This document shows, in pieces, positions 54,251-61,052 of a stretch of 64,000 nt of DNA. A program made the translations under genes and the position numbers. Source of the stretch: G963675935 sp963719005 (lineage in GTDB: Bacteria; Planctomycetota; Planctomycetia; Pirellulales; Thermoguttaceae); the NCBI GenBank assembly GCA_963719005.1, contig CAVRAR010000013.1, forward strand, positions 128,391 through 192,390. The letters are read 5' to 3'. The notes beneath the pieces were generated by a model. That model saw only the letters and a list, made by a program, of their open reading frames with translations, did no database searches and was not told the origin of the DNA. Positions within the stretch are counted from its first letter, which is position 1. The number at the start of each line of letters is the position of its first letter.

Positions 54251-54823
54251 ATGCTCCTCTCTTCCCGCTTCACCGAGGCCTTGTCCTACGTCGCCGCATT
54301 GCACGCCGAGCAGCGGCGGAAAGTATCGGGCGAGCCGTACTTGGCGCACCTGCTGGCGGTGACTGCCATCGTGATGGAGCACGGCGGCAATGAGGACGAG
54401 GCGATTGCCGCGTTGTTGCACGACGCCGCCGAAGATCAGGGCGGCACGGCGACGCCGGAGGAGATTCGCCGCCGCTTCGGCGCAGCGGTCGCCGAGATCG
54501 TCGAGGGTTGCAGCGATACGGTTGTCAGCCCCAAGCCGCCGTGGCGGCAGCGCAAGGAGGCGCACATCGCCCGCCTGCGCGACGCCTCGCCCTCGGTGCG
54601 ATTGGTCGTGGCCGCCGACAAGCTGCACAACGTCGGTTCTCTCGCGCGCGAGTATCGCCGCCGCGGCGAGTCGTTATGGGCCGTCTTTCACGGCGGCCGC
54701 GACGGAACCCTCTGGTACTACCGCGCCGTAACCGCTGCCCTGAAGCAAGCCGCCAGGACACCGATCGTTGAGGAGCTGGATCGGGCCGTGGAGGAGTTGA
54801 GATTGTTGGTTGCTGATTGTTGA
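54251..54823 (+). CDS. HD-domain protein, SpoT/MazG-like hydrolase type
   Basis: A 190-residue protein (MLLSSRFTEALSYVAALHAE). YLAHLLAVTAIVMEHGGNED, IAALLHDAAEDQGG (HD) and LVVAADKLHNV (final D) match the HD domain of (p)ppGpp hydrolases and related small proteins. It lacks the synthetase and TGS domains, so it resembles Mesh1-like single-domain forms. ATG 54251 is preferred as it begins the conserved part; upstream codons would come from the palindromic repeat. Substrate is inferred, not shown. Confidence 0.75.
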   Translation: MLLSSRFTEALSYVAALHAEQRRKVSGEPYLAHLLAVTAIVMEHGGNEDEAIAALLHDAAEDQGGTATPEEIRRRFGAAVAEIVEGCSDTVVSPKPPWRQRKEAHIARLRDASPSVRLVVAADKLHNVGSLAREYRRRGESLWAVFHGGRDGTLWYYRAVTAALKQAARTPIVEELDRAVEELRLLVADC

Positions 54824-54825
54824 TT

Positions 54826-54895
54826 GCTGATTGGAAATTTGCAATCTGAGATCTCAAATCTGCAATCAACAATCATCAATCAACAATTTGTCATT
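54826..54895. repeat. GATTGC-type simple repeat with inverted half
   Basis: TTGATTGCTGATTGGAAATT on the left and CAATCAACAATCATCAATCA on the right, around GAGATCTC. A foldback after the HD gene and just before the cassette promoter. Confidence 0.5.
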
Positions 54896-54902
54896 TTTCC
54901 TC

Positions 54903-55022
54903 TTGAAATTGGGCCACGACCTATGCTAGGCTCATGGCCGTGCTGAGGGTATCCGCAGCGCCTGTTGTCAGGTAGCCACAAGAGCCCGTCGCCGGAGTTC
55001 GCTCCGGCGGCGGGCTTTTTTT
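54903..55022 (+). ncRNA. Candidate leader/small RNA with promoter and strong terminator
   Basis: TTGAAA (54903-54908) and TAGGCT (54927-54932, 18-base spacing) resemble a sigma-70 promoter. About 50 bases later a 14-bp stem (54984-54997 with 55002-55015, one G-T pair) closed by TTCG is followed by seven T's: a strong Rho-independent terminator. The ~85-nt transcript would end 40 bp before the HTH gene that opens the phage-like cassette. It could be a free small RNA or an attenuated leader needing antitermination. Promoter calls by eye in planctomycetes are uncertain; the terminator is clear. Confidence 0.5.
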
Positions 55023-55063
55023 GTTGCGCCTTGGCAACACGCCGTCGGAGAAAGGGGCCAAAC

Positions 55064-55448
55064 ATGCTCGCCGCCAAGACCGTCGCCGAAGTCCAACGGC
55101 TGTTGGACCTGAAAACGCATAGTCAGCGGAGAATCGCCGCGCTGCGTGGGCGTCAGCCGCGGCTCGGTGGCGGCGATCGCCTCGGGCAGACGCCGCGACG
55201 TGCCGGCGGACGCATTGGACGACGCGCCGGCCGAACCGTCCGGTCCGCCCGCGCGGTGTCCCGGCTGCGGCGGACTGGTGTATATGCCGTGCCTGTTGTG
55301 CCGCCTGCGGAAGGAGAACCCGCGCGCGGCGCGACGGCGGACGACCGACTCCCCGACGTTGCTGCGTTTAGACCTCCGGCCCGAACACCGCGAGCGATAC
55401 GAAGAAATCCGGACACGGCATCGGAAGAGGCCAACAAACTACCAGTGA
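55064..55448 (+). pseudogene. HTH plus zinc-ribbon protein opening the phage-like cassette, frameshifted
   Basis: ATG 55064 reads MLAAKTVAEVQRLLDLKTHS and QRRIAALRG, and the neighbouring frame continues VSRGSVAAIASGRRRDVP, so a helix-turn-helix is cut at about 55146. The sequence CGTGGGCGTC would be in frame with one G fewer, which fits a homopolymer error. Later RCPGCGGLVYMPCLLCRLRK is a CxxC...CxxC zinc ribbon, and the protein ends at 55448 (about 127 residues when joined). It is likely the DNA-binding regulator of the cassette. Confidence 0.6.
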
Positions 55449-55456
55449 ACACGATC

Positions 55457-56026
55457 ATGAACGAACCGATCCACACGCACTACGCCGAGATCCGCGACGC
55501 GGTTCGCGACGCCGATCTGCTGCTCTTCCGCCGACGAGATCGCTTAACGCGGCTGATCGCCGTGGCGGGCCGGTCGCAATACGTCCACGCCGCCATCGCC
55601 GGCTGGTGGAACGATCGGCTCATGTGCGTCGAAATGACCTCGGGCGGCGGGCGGGCGCAGCTTCTGTCGAACATCGTCGCGCGCTGGCCCGGCGTCGTCG
55701 ACGTGTACCAGGCGAACGCCGCGCGACGGCGATTTTCCCGCCGCCGGGCCCTGTTGGCCATGATCGGCATCACCGGCAAGCAGTACGGCTGGCTGAACCT
55801 GTGCCGCGCGGCCCTGCTCCATCTGCCCGCGTTCCGATTTCTCGCCCAACCCGATACGAACGACCTGGAGACCTCGACTTGGCCCCCTTTTTGTTCGCAG
55901 GCGGTGGCGATGGCGATGCGGGCGGGCGGGGTCGATCCCGTTCCCAACCTGGCCGATCGGCTGACCGAGCCCGGCGACCTGGCCCGCTCGGCCTTTTACG
56001 AATATCGCTTCACGCTGATTTCCTAG
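55457..56026 (+). CDS. NlpC/P60-superfamily, YiiX-like cysteine hydrolase
   Basis: A 189-residue protein (MNEPIHTHYAEIRDAVRDAD). DLLLFRRRDRLTRLIAVAGR, the SQYVHAAIAGWW with catalytic-type His, and the late WPPFCSQAVAMAMRAGG with Cys have the circularly permuted order (His before Cys) of YiiX/YebB-type NlpC/P60 proteins, which hydrolyse peptide, amide or lipid ester bonds. In a phage-like cassette a peptidoglycan or lysis role is plausible. It starts 8 bases after the HTH gene and is probably coupled to it. No signal peptide. Confidence 0.7.
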   Translation: MNEPIHTHYAEIRDAVRDADLLLFRRRDRLTRLIAVAGRSQYVHAAIAGWWNDRLMCVEMTSGGGRAQLLSNIVARWPGVVDVYQANAARRRFSRRRALLAMIGITGKQYGWLNLCRAALLHLPAFRFLAQPDTNDLETSTWPPFCSQAVAMAMRAGGVDPVPNLADRLTEPGDLARSAFYEYRFTLIS

Positions 56027-56070
56027 TGCGCAACCGAAGCAATCCACTCTCTTTTCTCGGAGGTACGACC

Positions 56071-57549
56071 ATGCGACTTGTGCGAACCATCGTTGTCTGG
56101 CTGCTGGCAATGCTGCCGGCGGCCGCATGTGACGGCCAGACGGTGCTCTACGATTTCTACGCCGAGTGGTGCGGGGCCTGCCGCGAAACGTCGGCGGCCA
56201 TCGATCAACTTGCAAGAGACGGCTACGCGGTCGAACGAATCAACGTCGATCAACAGCCGGAGCTCGCCCGCCAATACGGCGTAACCTCGATCCCGTGCTT
56301 CGTCGTCGTCGAACGCGGCCGGGAGATTGACCGCGTCGTCGGCCGGGCGAGCATCGAACGGCTGAAGGTGAAACTGATTCGTCGGGATAATCCCAACTCC
56401 CGTATCGACGTCCGCAAGAAAAACCCTCCAGAACGGCGGCCGCATCCTGCGTGGCGCTACGAAAAGCCTGTAGGCCACCGTGCGGCCGTCGTTCGCATTT
56501 TCTGCCAGGACGACGTGCGGACCCGATCCATCGGCTCGGGCACTCTGGTGCGATGGGACGCGAACAAAATCGTGGTGCTCACCGCCCGGCACGTCGTCGC
56601 CGACGCCAAGAACATCGTCGTCGAACTGTTCAACAAGAAGACCTACAAGGCCCGCGCGCTGAAAACCGACGCCGTCTGGGATTGTGCGGTTCTGGAGTTG
56701 GGCGGCAGGCCGGAAGGCGTGAAGCCGGCGGAAGTTGAACTTGGCGATGATGCCATGCAGCACGAGGGCAGCCGCTTGGAATCGTGCGGCTATGGCCCCG
56801 ACGGAAGGCTGGCGGTCAACACCGGCTTGTTTCTGGGATACAAGCGTTCGACGCAGACCCCGGACGGCCCTGACGATTGGTTCGAGATCTCCGGTCACGC
56901 CCGGCCGGGCGACTCCGGCGGCGGCGTGTTCAACGAGCGCGGCCGCTTGGTCGGCGTGCTGTGGGGAACCAACGGCGAGGTCGTGGTCGGCGTGCAAGCC
57001 GGCAGGTTACATCTTCTGTTGGATTCCGCGCTGCCGGAGGAGATCGAGCAGAAGGCTTTCGTCCTGACGGGGACTGTCCCGATTTTCGCGTCAGCAAAAA
57101 TGGGACTGTCCCCCTCGGCGCCGCTGACGCGGTCTATGGAGCGCAATCCCACGCCGCCGAAGCCTGGACAACCGATCGAGAGCCTGCCGCCGGCGTGCGA
57201 CGGCAGCGACGGCTGTTGCCCGCTGCCGGGCCCGATCTTCGACGAGCCGGCCGCTGGAACTGCGGCGAAGAAGCGCGACGGCACGGTCCTGCCGTGGCGC
57301 GGCAAGGCGCAGCAACGCGACGAGGAATTGGACGCTCGCACCCGCAACCTGCTCGAAGCGATCGAGGCGGAACGCCGGGCGAGATTGGCGGCGGACCGAT
57401 CGCAGTCGATGCCGCTGGCGGAGCCGAAACCTCTCAAGCCCGAGAACAACGACAATGAAGCGTCGCCGCTTGTCGCGGCGCTCGTGATCGCCGCGGCATT
57501 GGCGGCGGGCGCCGTCTTCTACCGCGTGACCAGACGCCGCACTTCGTAA
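56071..57549 (+). CDS. Thioredoxin-trypsin fusion protein, exported and membrane-anchored
   Basis: A 492-residue protein with GGAGG upstream. Signal peptide (MRLVRTIVVWLLAMLPAAAC), then a thioredoxin domain (YDFYAEWCGACRETSAAID, WCGAC at about residue 32; GVTSIPCFVVVERG with cis-Pro). A chymotrypsin-like serine protease follows: His in VVLTARHVVADAK (about 171), Asp in VWDCAVLELG (about 203) and Ser in PGDSGGGVFNERG (about 280). A proline-rich linker, a short coiled coil and a C-terminal transmembrane helix (LVAALVIAAALAAGAVFY) complete it. Palindromic repeat A7 is in frame after the protease domain (about residues 333-348). This combination is unusual. Confidence 0.8.
   Translation: MRLVRTIVVWLLAMLPAAACDGQTVLYDFYAEWCGACRETSAAIDQLARDGYAVERINVDQQPELARQYGVTSIPCFVVVERGREIDRVVGRASIERLKVKLIRRDNPNSRIDVRKKNPPERRPHPAWRYEKPVGHRAAVVRIFCQDDVRTRSIGSGTLVRWDANKIVVLTARHVVADAKNIVVELFNKKTYKARALKTDAVWDCAVLELGGRPEGVKPAEVELGDDAMQHEGSRLESCGYGPDGRLAVNTGLFLGYKRSTQTPDGPDDWFEISGHARPGDSGGGVFNERGRLVGVLWGTNGEVVVGVQAGRLHLLLDSALPEEIEQKAFVLTGTVPIFASAKMGLSPSAPLTRSMERNPTPPKPGQPIESLPPACDGSDGCCPLPGPIFDEPAAGTAAKKRDGTVLPWRGKAQQRDEELDARTRNLLEAIEAERRARLAADRSQSMPLAEPKPLKPENNDNEASPLVAALVIAAALAAGAVFYRVTRRRTS
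57069..57114. repeat. Palindromic repeat A7, in frame in the thioredoxin-trypsin gene
   Basis: A short A-family copy (GGGGACTGTCCCGATTTTCG ... ATGGGACTGTCCCC), translated GTVPIFASAKMGLSPS, located in the linker after the protease domain. Confidence 0.85.
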
Positions 57550-57624
57550 CGCCGGATGGCGCTCCCATACGACCCATTGGACCTATATGACCTATGTGAC
57601 CCATAAACCTCCAAGGAATCTCCC

Positions 57625-58038
57625 ATGAACAGCTTTTCGCAAGTCCCCGCAGTTTGGCAGTACGTTATTCTGGCGCTGGCCGCGCTGGTTCTCGGCTACG
57701 TGATCGTGGCGGTCCACAACAAGATCATGGAGGGCCGCAAGTGGTGCATCAAGATCGCCCAGGGATGCACGACCGCCGGCCTGACCGACCTGGCGACCTT
57801 TTTCACCGAACTCGGCACGGGCGACCTGATCGATGCCGAAAAGCAGGCGATCAAATGGGCCGCCGACATGAACGATCCGACAAAACGGATGGCGCTGCTG
57901 TCGCAAGCGGTCGAGGACGCGGTGCAGTACGTCGCCGCCAACGATCTCGGCGTCGCCACGAAAATCGTTGCGATCTTGCAGGCCGGGGCGGTGTCGAAAT
58001 CGTTGTTCGCCGCACCAACCGCCGCCAAGAACGCCTAG
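57625..58038 (+). CDS. Small membrane protein of phage-like cassette
   Basis: A 137-residue protein with one N-terminal transmembrane helix (WQYVILALAALVLGYVIVAV, about residues 11-30) and a soluble helical remainder (CIKIAQGCTTAGLTDLATFF; AVEDAVQYVAANDLGVATKI). GGAATCTCCC precedes the ATG. No family recognised. It lies between the thioredoxin-trypsin gene and another small membrane protein in the phage-like cassette; a role in lysis or virion assembly is possible but unproven. Confidence 0.6.
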   Translation: MNSFSQVPAVWQYVILALAALVLGYVIVAVHNKIMEGRKWCIKIAQGCTTAGLTDLATFFTELGTGDLIDAEKQAIKWAADMNDPTKRMALLSQAVEDAVQYVAANDLGVATKIVAILQAGAVSKSLFAAPTAAKNA

Positions 58039-58054
58039 TCCGCACTGTAGTACG

Positions 58055-58123
58055 GTGGGGCAGACATTCCTGTCTGCCGAGAGCAACGACGGCACTCGTG
58101 GCAGACAAGAATGTCTGCCCCAC
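58055..58123. repeat. Palindromic repeat C2
   Basis: GTGGGGCAGACATTCCTGTC...GACAAGAATGTCTGCCCCAC. Nearly the same as C1 at 29126. Between two cassette genes. Confidence 0.75.
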
Positions 58124-58148
58124 CTGAGAAGCTGTTGGAGCCAATGCC

Positions 58149-58445
58149 ATGACCCGAGGCGAAAACACTGTCATCGAAAAACTGCGCGATGAACTGCACG
58201 CGTACCACGTCGAAGTGCAACGGCTCGTGCAGCGTTGCGACGCTTGCCGCGGCGACGTCGTGCAGATCAGCGCCGACGTCTACGGGCTGCCGGGCAAGAA
58301 AGAGACAAGTCCCGGCCTGATGGGCGACGTGGCCGAGTTGCGGCGGAGTCGAAAGCTGATCCTCGTGGCCCTGCGGGCCGCCTGGGTGCTCCTGACGATC
58401 CTGCTCGGCGCCGTTGCGACAGCGATCTTGCAGGCGCATCTGTGA
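58149..58445 (+). CDS. Small holin-like membrane protein
   Basis: A 98-residue protein with an N-terminal coiled coil (VIEKLRDELHAYHVEVQRLV) and one C-terminal transmembrane helix (AWVLLTILLGAVATAILQA). A CxxC (CDAC) lies in the middle. This topology, a coiled coil followed by a membrane anchor, resembles phage holin/antiholin or tail-associated proteins such as the XhlA/hemolysin type. It begins 25 bp after a palindromic repeat. Function not established. Confidence 0.55.
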   Translation: MTRGENTVIEKLRDELHAYHVEVQRLVQRCDACRGDVVQISADVYGLPGKKETSPGLMGDVAELRRSRKLILVALRAAWVLLTILLGAVATAILQAHL

Positions 58446-58467
58446 ACCGTCCCCCTCGCCCCACCAA

Positions 58468-58505
58468 TCCCCGATCTCCAATCCCTGTCCCCTGACCCCA
58501 GCCCC
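58468..58505. repeat. CCCTAG-type repeat
   Basis: CCAATCCCCGATCTCCAATC and CCCTGTCCCCTGACCCCAGC directly before the ParB-like start. Another run lies at 59139-59176 before the ABC-GNAT gene. Confidence 0.5.
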
Positions 58506-58511
58506 CCTTTC

Positions 58512-59069
58512 ATGCACATTCGCGATCGAATCAAAGAGTTTCGCCGCGTAAAGGCGAGCCAATTGCGGCCGCATCCGAAGAACTGGCGAACGCATCCGGC
58601 GGCCCAGCAAGACGCCTTGCGCGGCGTGCTGGCCGAAATCGGCTACGCCGGCGCCCTGTTGGCGCGGGAATTGCCCGACGGATCGCTGGAACTGATCGAC
58701 GGTCATCTCCGCGCCGAAACCACGCCCGACGTGGAGGTGCCGGTGCTCGTGCTGGACCTCGACGAGCAGGAGGCGGCGAAGTTGCTGGCCCTGCACGATC
58801 CCTTGGCCGGCATGGCCGAGGCCAACGACGAGGTGCTTGCCGAACTGCTGGCCCACGTCGAGACGGAAAACGACGCCGTGCAATCGCTGCTCGATCAGAT
58901 GCTCGGCGACTCCGACGTTCCGGACGAAACCGAGCCCGAATCGGAAAAGGCCGTCGCGATTCCCGAAGCGTATCAAGTCGTCGTCGAATGCCGCGACGAG
59001 AGCGAACAGCAAGCGGTATACGAGCGATTGACCGCCGAAGGATACACATGCAAGTTGCTGATGCTGTAA
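58512..59069 (+). CDS. ParB-like nuclease-domain protein
   Basis: A 185-residue protein. VKASQLRPHPKNWRTHPAAQ, then LARELPDGSLELIDGHLRAE and VPVLVLDLDEQEAAKLLALH are the ParB/Srx N-terminal domain (including the GHxR motif as DGHLRAE), which in relatives binds CTP, cuts DNA or pairs with methylases. No HTH follows; the C-terminal part is acidic and short. Phage ParB-like proteins of this kind are frequent beside terminases and DNA-modification genes. Intact. Confidence 0.8.
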   Translation: MHIRDRIKEFRRVKASQLRPHPKNWRTHPAAQQDALRGVLAEIGYAGALLARELPDGSLELIDGHLRAETTPDVEVPVLVLDLDEQEAAKLLALHDPLAGMAEANDEVLAELLAHVETENDAVQSLLDQMLGDSDVPDETEPESEKAVAIPEAYQVVVECRDESEQQAVYERLTAEGYTCKLLML

Positions 59070-59073
59070 CGGT

Positions 59074-59130
59074 CGCTGGAGCGCGGGCGTCCCGTTCGCA
59101 TTTTCCGAAGCGGGCAAGACGCCCGCGCTC
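59074..59130. repeat. Palindromic repeat (GGAGCGCGGGCGTC type)
   Basis: GGAGCGCGGGCGTCCCGTTC and GAAGCGGGCAAGACGCCCGC followed by GCTCC: a hairpin in the ParB-ABC gap. Confidence 0.65.
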
Positions 59131-59178
59131 CGTCAGAATCCTAGCCCCCAGCCCCTAGCCCCTAATCCTTCATCCCCC

Positions 59179-60582
59179 ATGCCCTCCGTCGAAATCGAAG
59201 TCACCTGTCCCGTGTTCGACTCGTTCCGCGTACAGCAGGTGGGCGGGATGTTCGATGTGCCGCTTTCCGAGCGGGCGTCGCAGCGGTTCCGCGTCGATGT
59301 GCCGGAGTGGGTGCTGGGGAATGATGAATGTGGAATGATGAATGATGAATCGGCCGACGATCCGGCCGTCGCCTCCTCCATTCATCATCCATCATTCATC
59401 ACTCATCATTCTCCCTGGTCCATCGGCCTGATCGTCGGTCCCTCCGGCAGCGGCAAGAGCACGATCGCCCGGGCGATGTTCGGCGATCGCATGTACCGGC
59501 CGCGAGAGTGGCCGGCCGATCGGGCGGTGATCGACGGATTGGGGCCGCGGCCGATCAAGGAAATCACCCGCCTGTTTACCGCCGTCGGCTTCTCCTCGCC
59601 GCCAAATTGGATCAAGCCTTACCAGGTCCTCAGCAACGGCGAGCAGTTCCGCTGCGATCTGGCCAGAGCCCTGGCGGGCGGGGTGAATGATGAATCCGGA
59701 ATGATGCGGAATGATGAATGCGGAATGATGAATGATGAATTGGCGGACAAGCTGGAACCTGCTCGTTCCATTCATCATTCATCATTCATCGCTCATCATT
59801 CCCCCCTCGTTGTCTTCGACGAGTTCACCAGCGTCGTCGATCGCAACGTCGCCCGCATCGTGTCGGCGGCGGTGAGCAAGGGCATCCGTTCCGGGCAGAT
59901 CGGCTGCCGGCTGGTCGCCGTCACGTGCCATTACGACGTGACCGAATGGCTCGCACCCGATTGGGTAATCGACATGGCCACCGGCAGTTTCTCGCGGAGG
60001 CGTCTTCGGCGACCGCCCGGCGACTGTCCGCAACTCTCCTCTCCCAATGGGAGAGGGGCAGGGGGTGAGGGCAGGTCGGAGCGAGCTTGTCCCAGCGAAA
60101 ATGGGACTGTCCCCTTCACGGACCGACCGCCCATCCGACTTGAAATCTTTCGTTGCCGCCGCAGTGCGTGGCGGCTGTTTGCGCGCCATCACTATTTGAG
60201 CGGGGTTCTGTCGCCGTATTCTCGCTGCTTCCTGGCGTTGTGGCAAGGCACACCGGTGGCGTTTTGCGCCACGGTGTCGTTGATCGGACACAAGCGCCGC
60301 TGGCGGATCAGCCGTATCGTCACCCTGCCCGATTACCAGGGCATCGGCATCGGCATGGCCGTGGCCGAAGCGGTGGCAGAGCTGCACGTGCAAGAGGGCA
60401 ATCGCGTCAACGTGACGGCGAGCCACCCCTCGCTGATCGCTCATTGCCGCCGTTCGCCGCGATGGAAGGCGGTTGGCGTGAAGAAGACCGGCTCGCGCGG
60501 TTCGCAGAAGTTCATTGCCAACTATCGCGGCTCGCCCGGCCGCGCCGTCGTTTCGTTCGAGTATCTAGGAGACAATTTGTGA
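59179..60582 (+). CDS. ABC-type ATPase fused to a GNAT-like domain, with three in-frame repeat inserts
   Basis: A 467-residue protein. ABC ATPase motifs are complete: Walker A GLIVGPSGSGKSTIARAM (about 84-101), signature-like VLSNGEQFRCDLARAL, Walker B LVVFDEFTS and switch His in TCHYDV. The C-terminal ~150 residues (RLFARHHYLSGVLSPYSRCF; ISRIVTLPDYQGIGIGMAVA) form a GNAT-like acyltransferase. Repeat-derived segments sit at about residues 49-76 and 169-206 (GATGA type) and 280-311 (family A8), each between conserved motifs. Mu Mom is also GNAT-like, so a DNA-modification role is a possibility; the function is unknown. Confidence 0.7.
   Translation: MPSVEIEVTCPVFDSFRVQQVGGMFDVPLSERASQRFRVDVPEWVLGNDECGMMNDESADDPAVASSIHHPSFITHHSPWSIGLIVGPSGSGKSTIARAMFGDRMYRPREWPADRAVIDGLGPRPIKEITRLFTAVGFSSPPNWIKPYQVLSNGEQFRCDLARALAGGVNDESGMMRNDECGMMNDELADKLEPARSIHHSSFIAHHSPLVVFDEFTSVVDRNVARIVSAAVSKGIRSGQIGCRLVAVTCHYDVTEWLAPDWVIDMATGSFSRRRLRRPPGDCPQLSSPNGRGAGGEGRSERACPSENGTVPFTDRPPIRLEIFRCRRSAWRLFARHHYLSGVLSPYSRCFLALWQGTPVAFCATVSLIGHKRRWRISRIVTLPDYQGIGIGMAVAEAVAELHVQEGNRVNVTASHPSLIAHCRRSPRWKAVGVKKTGSRGSQKFIANYRGSPGRAVVSFEYLGDNL
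59326..59412. repeat. GATGAAT inverted repeat, in frame in ABC-GNAT gene (first)
   Basis: GAATGTGGAATGATGAATGA on the left and TCATTCATCACTCATCATTC on the right. Placed just before the Walker A region. Confidence 0.75.
59686..59802. repeat. GATGAAT inverted repeat, in frame in ABC-GNAT gene (second)
   Basis: AATGATGAATCCGGAATGAT...and ATTCATCATTCATCATTCAT on the right. Placed between the signature motif and Walker B. Confidence 0.75.
60019..60114. repeat. Palindromic repeat A8 with a nested repeat, in frame in ABC-GNAT gene
   Basis: Begins GGCGACTGTCC and ends ATGGGACTGTCCCC, but the interior holds a different palindrome, CTCTCCCAATGGGAGAG, with GGGGCAGGGGGTGAGGG, so one repeat appears to have entered another. 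It lies between the ATPase and GNAT domains. Confidence 0.75.
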
Positions 60583-61052
60583 CCAAACGTGGCCGACGGA
60601 TTCTCGACGACATGAAGCAGCGGGAGGTGCTGGCCATCCTCAGCGTCGGATGCAGCCAGAGCATGGCGGCTAAGTACGTCGGCTGCTCGCCGGCGACCAT
60701 CCGCTGCGAGGCCGCACGCGATCCGAAGTTCGCCAAAAGGCTCCGCGAGGCCAAGGGCAACGCCGAACTCGGGCTGGTCAAGAACATCCGCAAGGCCGCC
60801 AACAAGGAGCAATACTGGCGGGCGGCGGCCTGGGCGCTCGAACGCATGTTTCCCGAAAGATACGCCCGCCGCGGCCCCGACGTCATCACCGCCGAGCAGC
60901 TCGCGCAAGTCCTGGCCCAACTCGCCGAGCGAGTCATCGAGCAAGTGCCCGCTGACAGATATCGCAAGAAAATCGTCAAGGCGGTCGAATCGCTGGCCCG
61001 CAGCTTCGGCCAGACGATCCGCGAAGAGGAGTCGGCCGATGATTCGGATTAA
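60579..61052 (+). CDS. Small terminase-like / HTH DNA-binding protein
   Basis: A 157-residue protein starting at GTG 60579, which overlaps the preceding TGA, with AGGAG 7 bases upstream. LDDMKQREVLAILSVGCSQS and MAAKYVGCSPATIRCEAARD form a helix-turn-helix (the SQSMAAKYVGCSPATIR region); the rest is helical. Placement directly before the large terminase with a 14-bp overlap fits a small terminase subunit that recognises the packaging site. The identity is inferred from HTH plus position. Confidence 0.65.
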   Translation: MTKRGRRILDDMKQREVLAILSVGCSQSMAAKYVGCSPATIRCEAARDPKFAKRLREAKGNAELGLVKNIRKAANKEQYWRAAAWALERMFPERYARRGPDVITAEQLAQVLAQLAERVIEQVPADRYRKKIVKAVESLARSFGQTIREEESADDSD

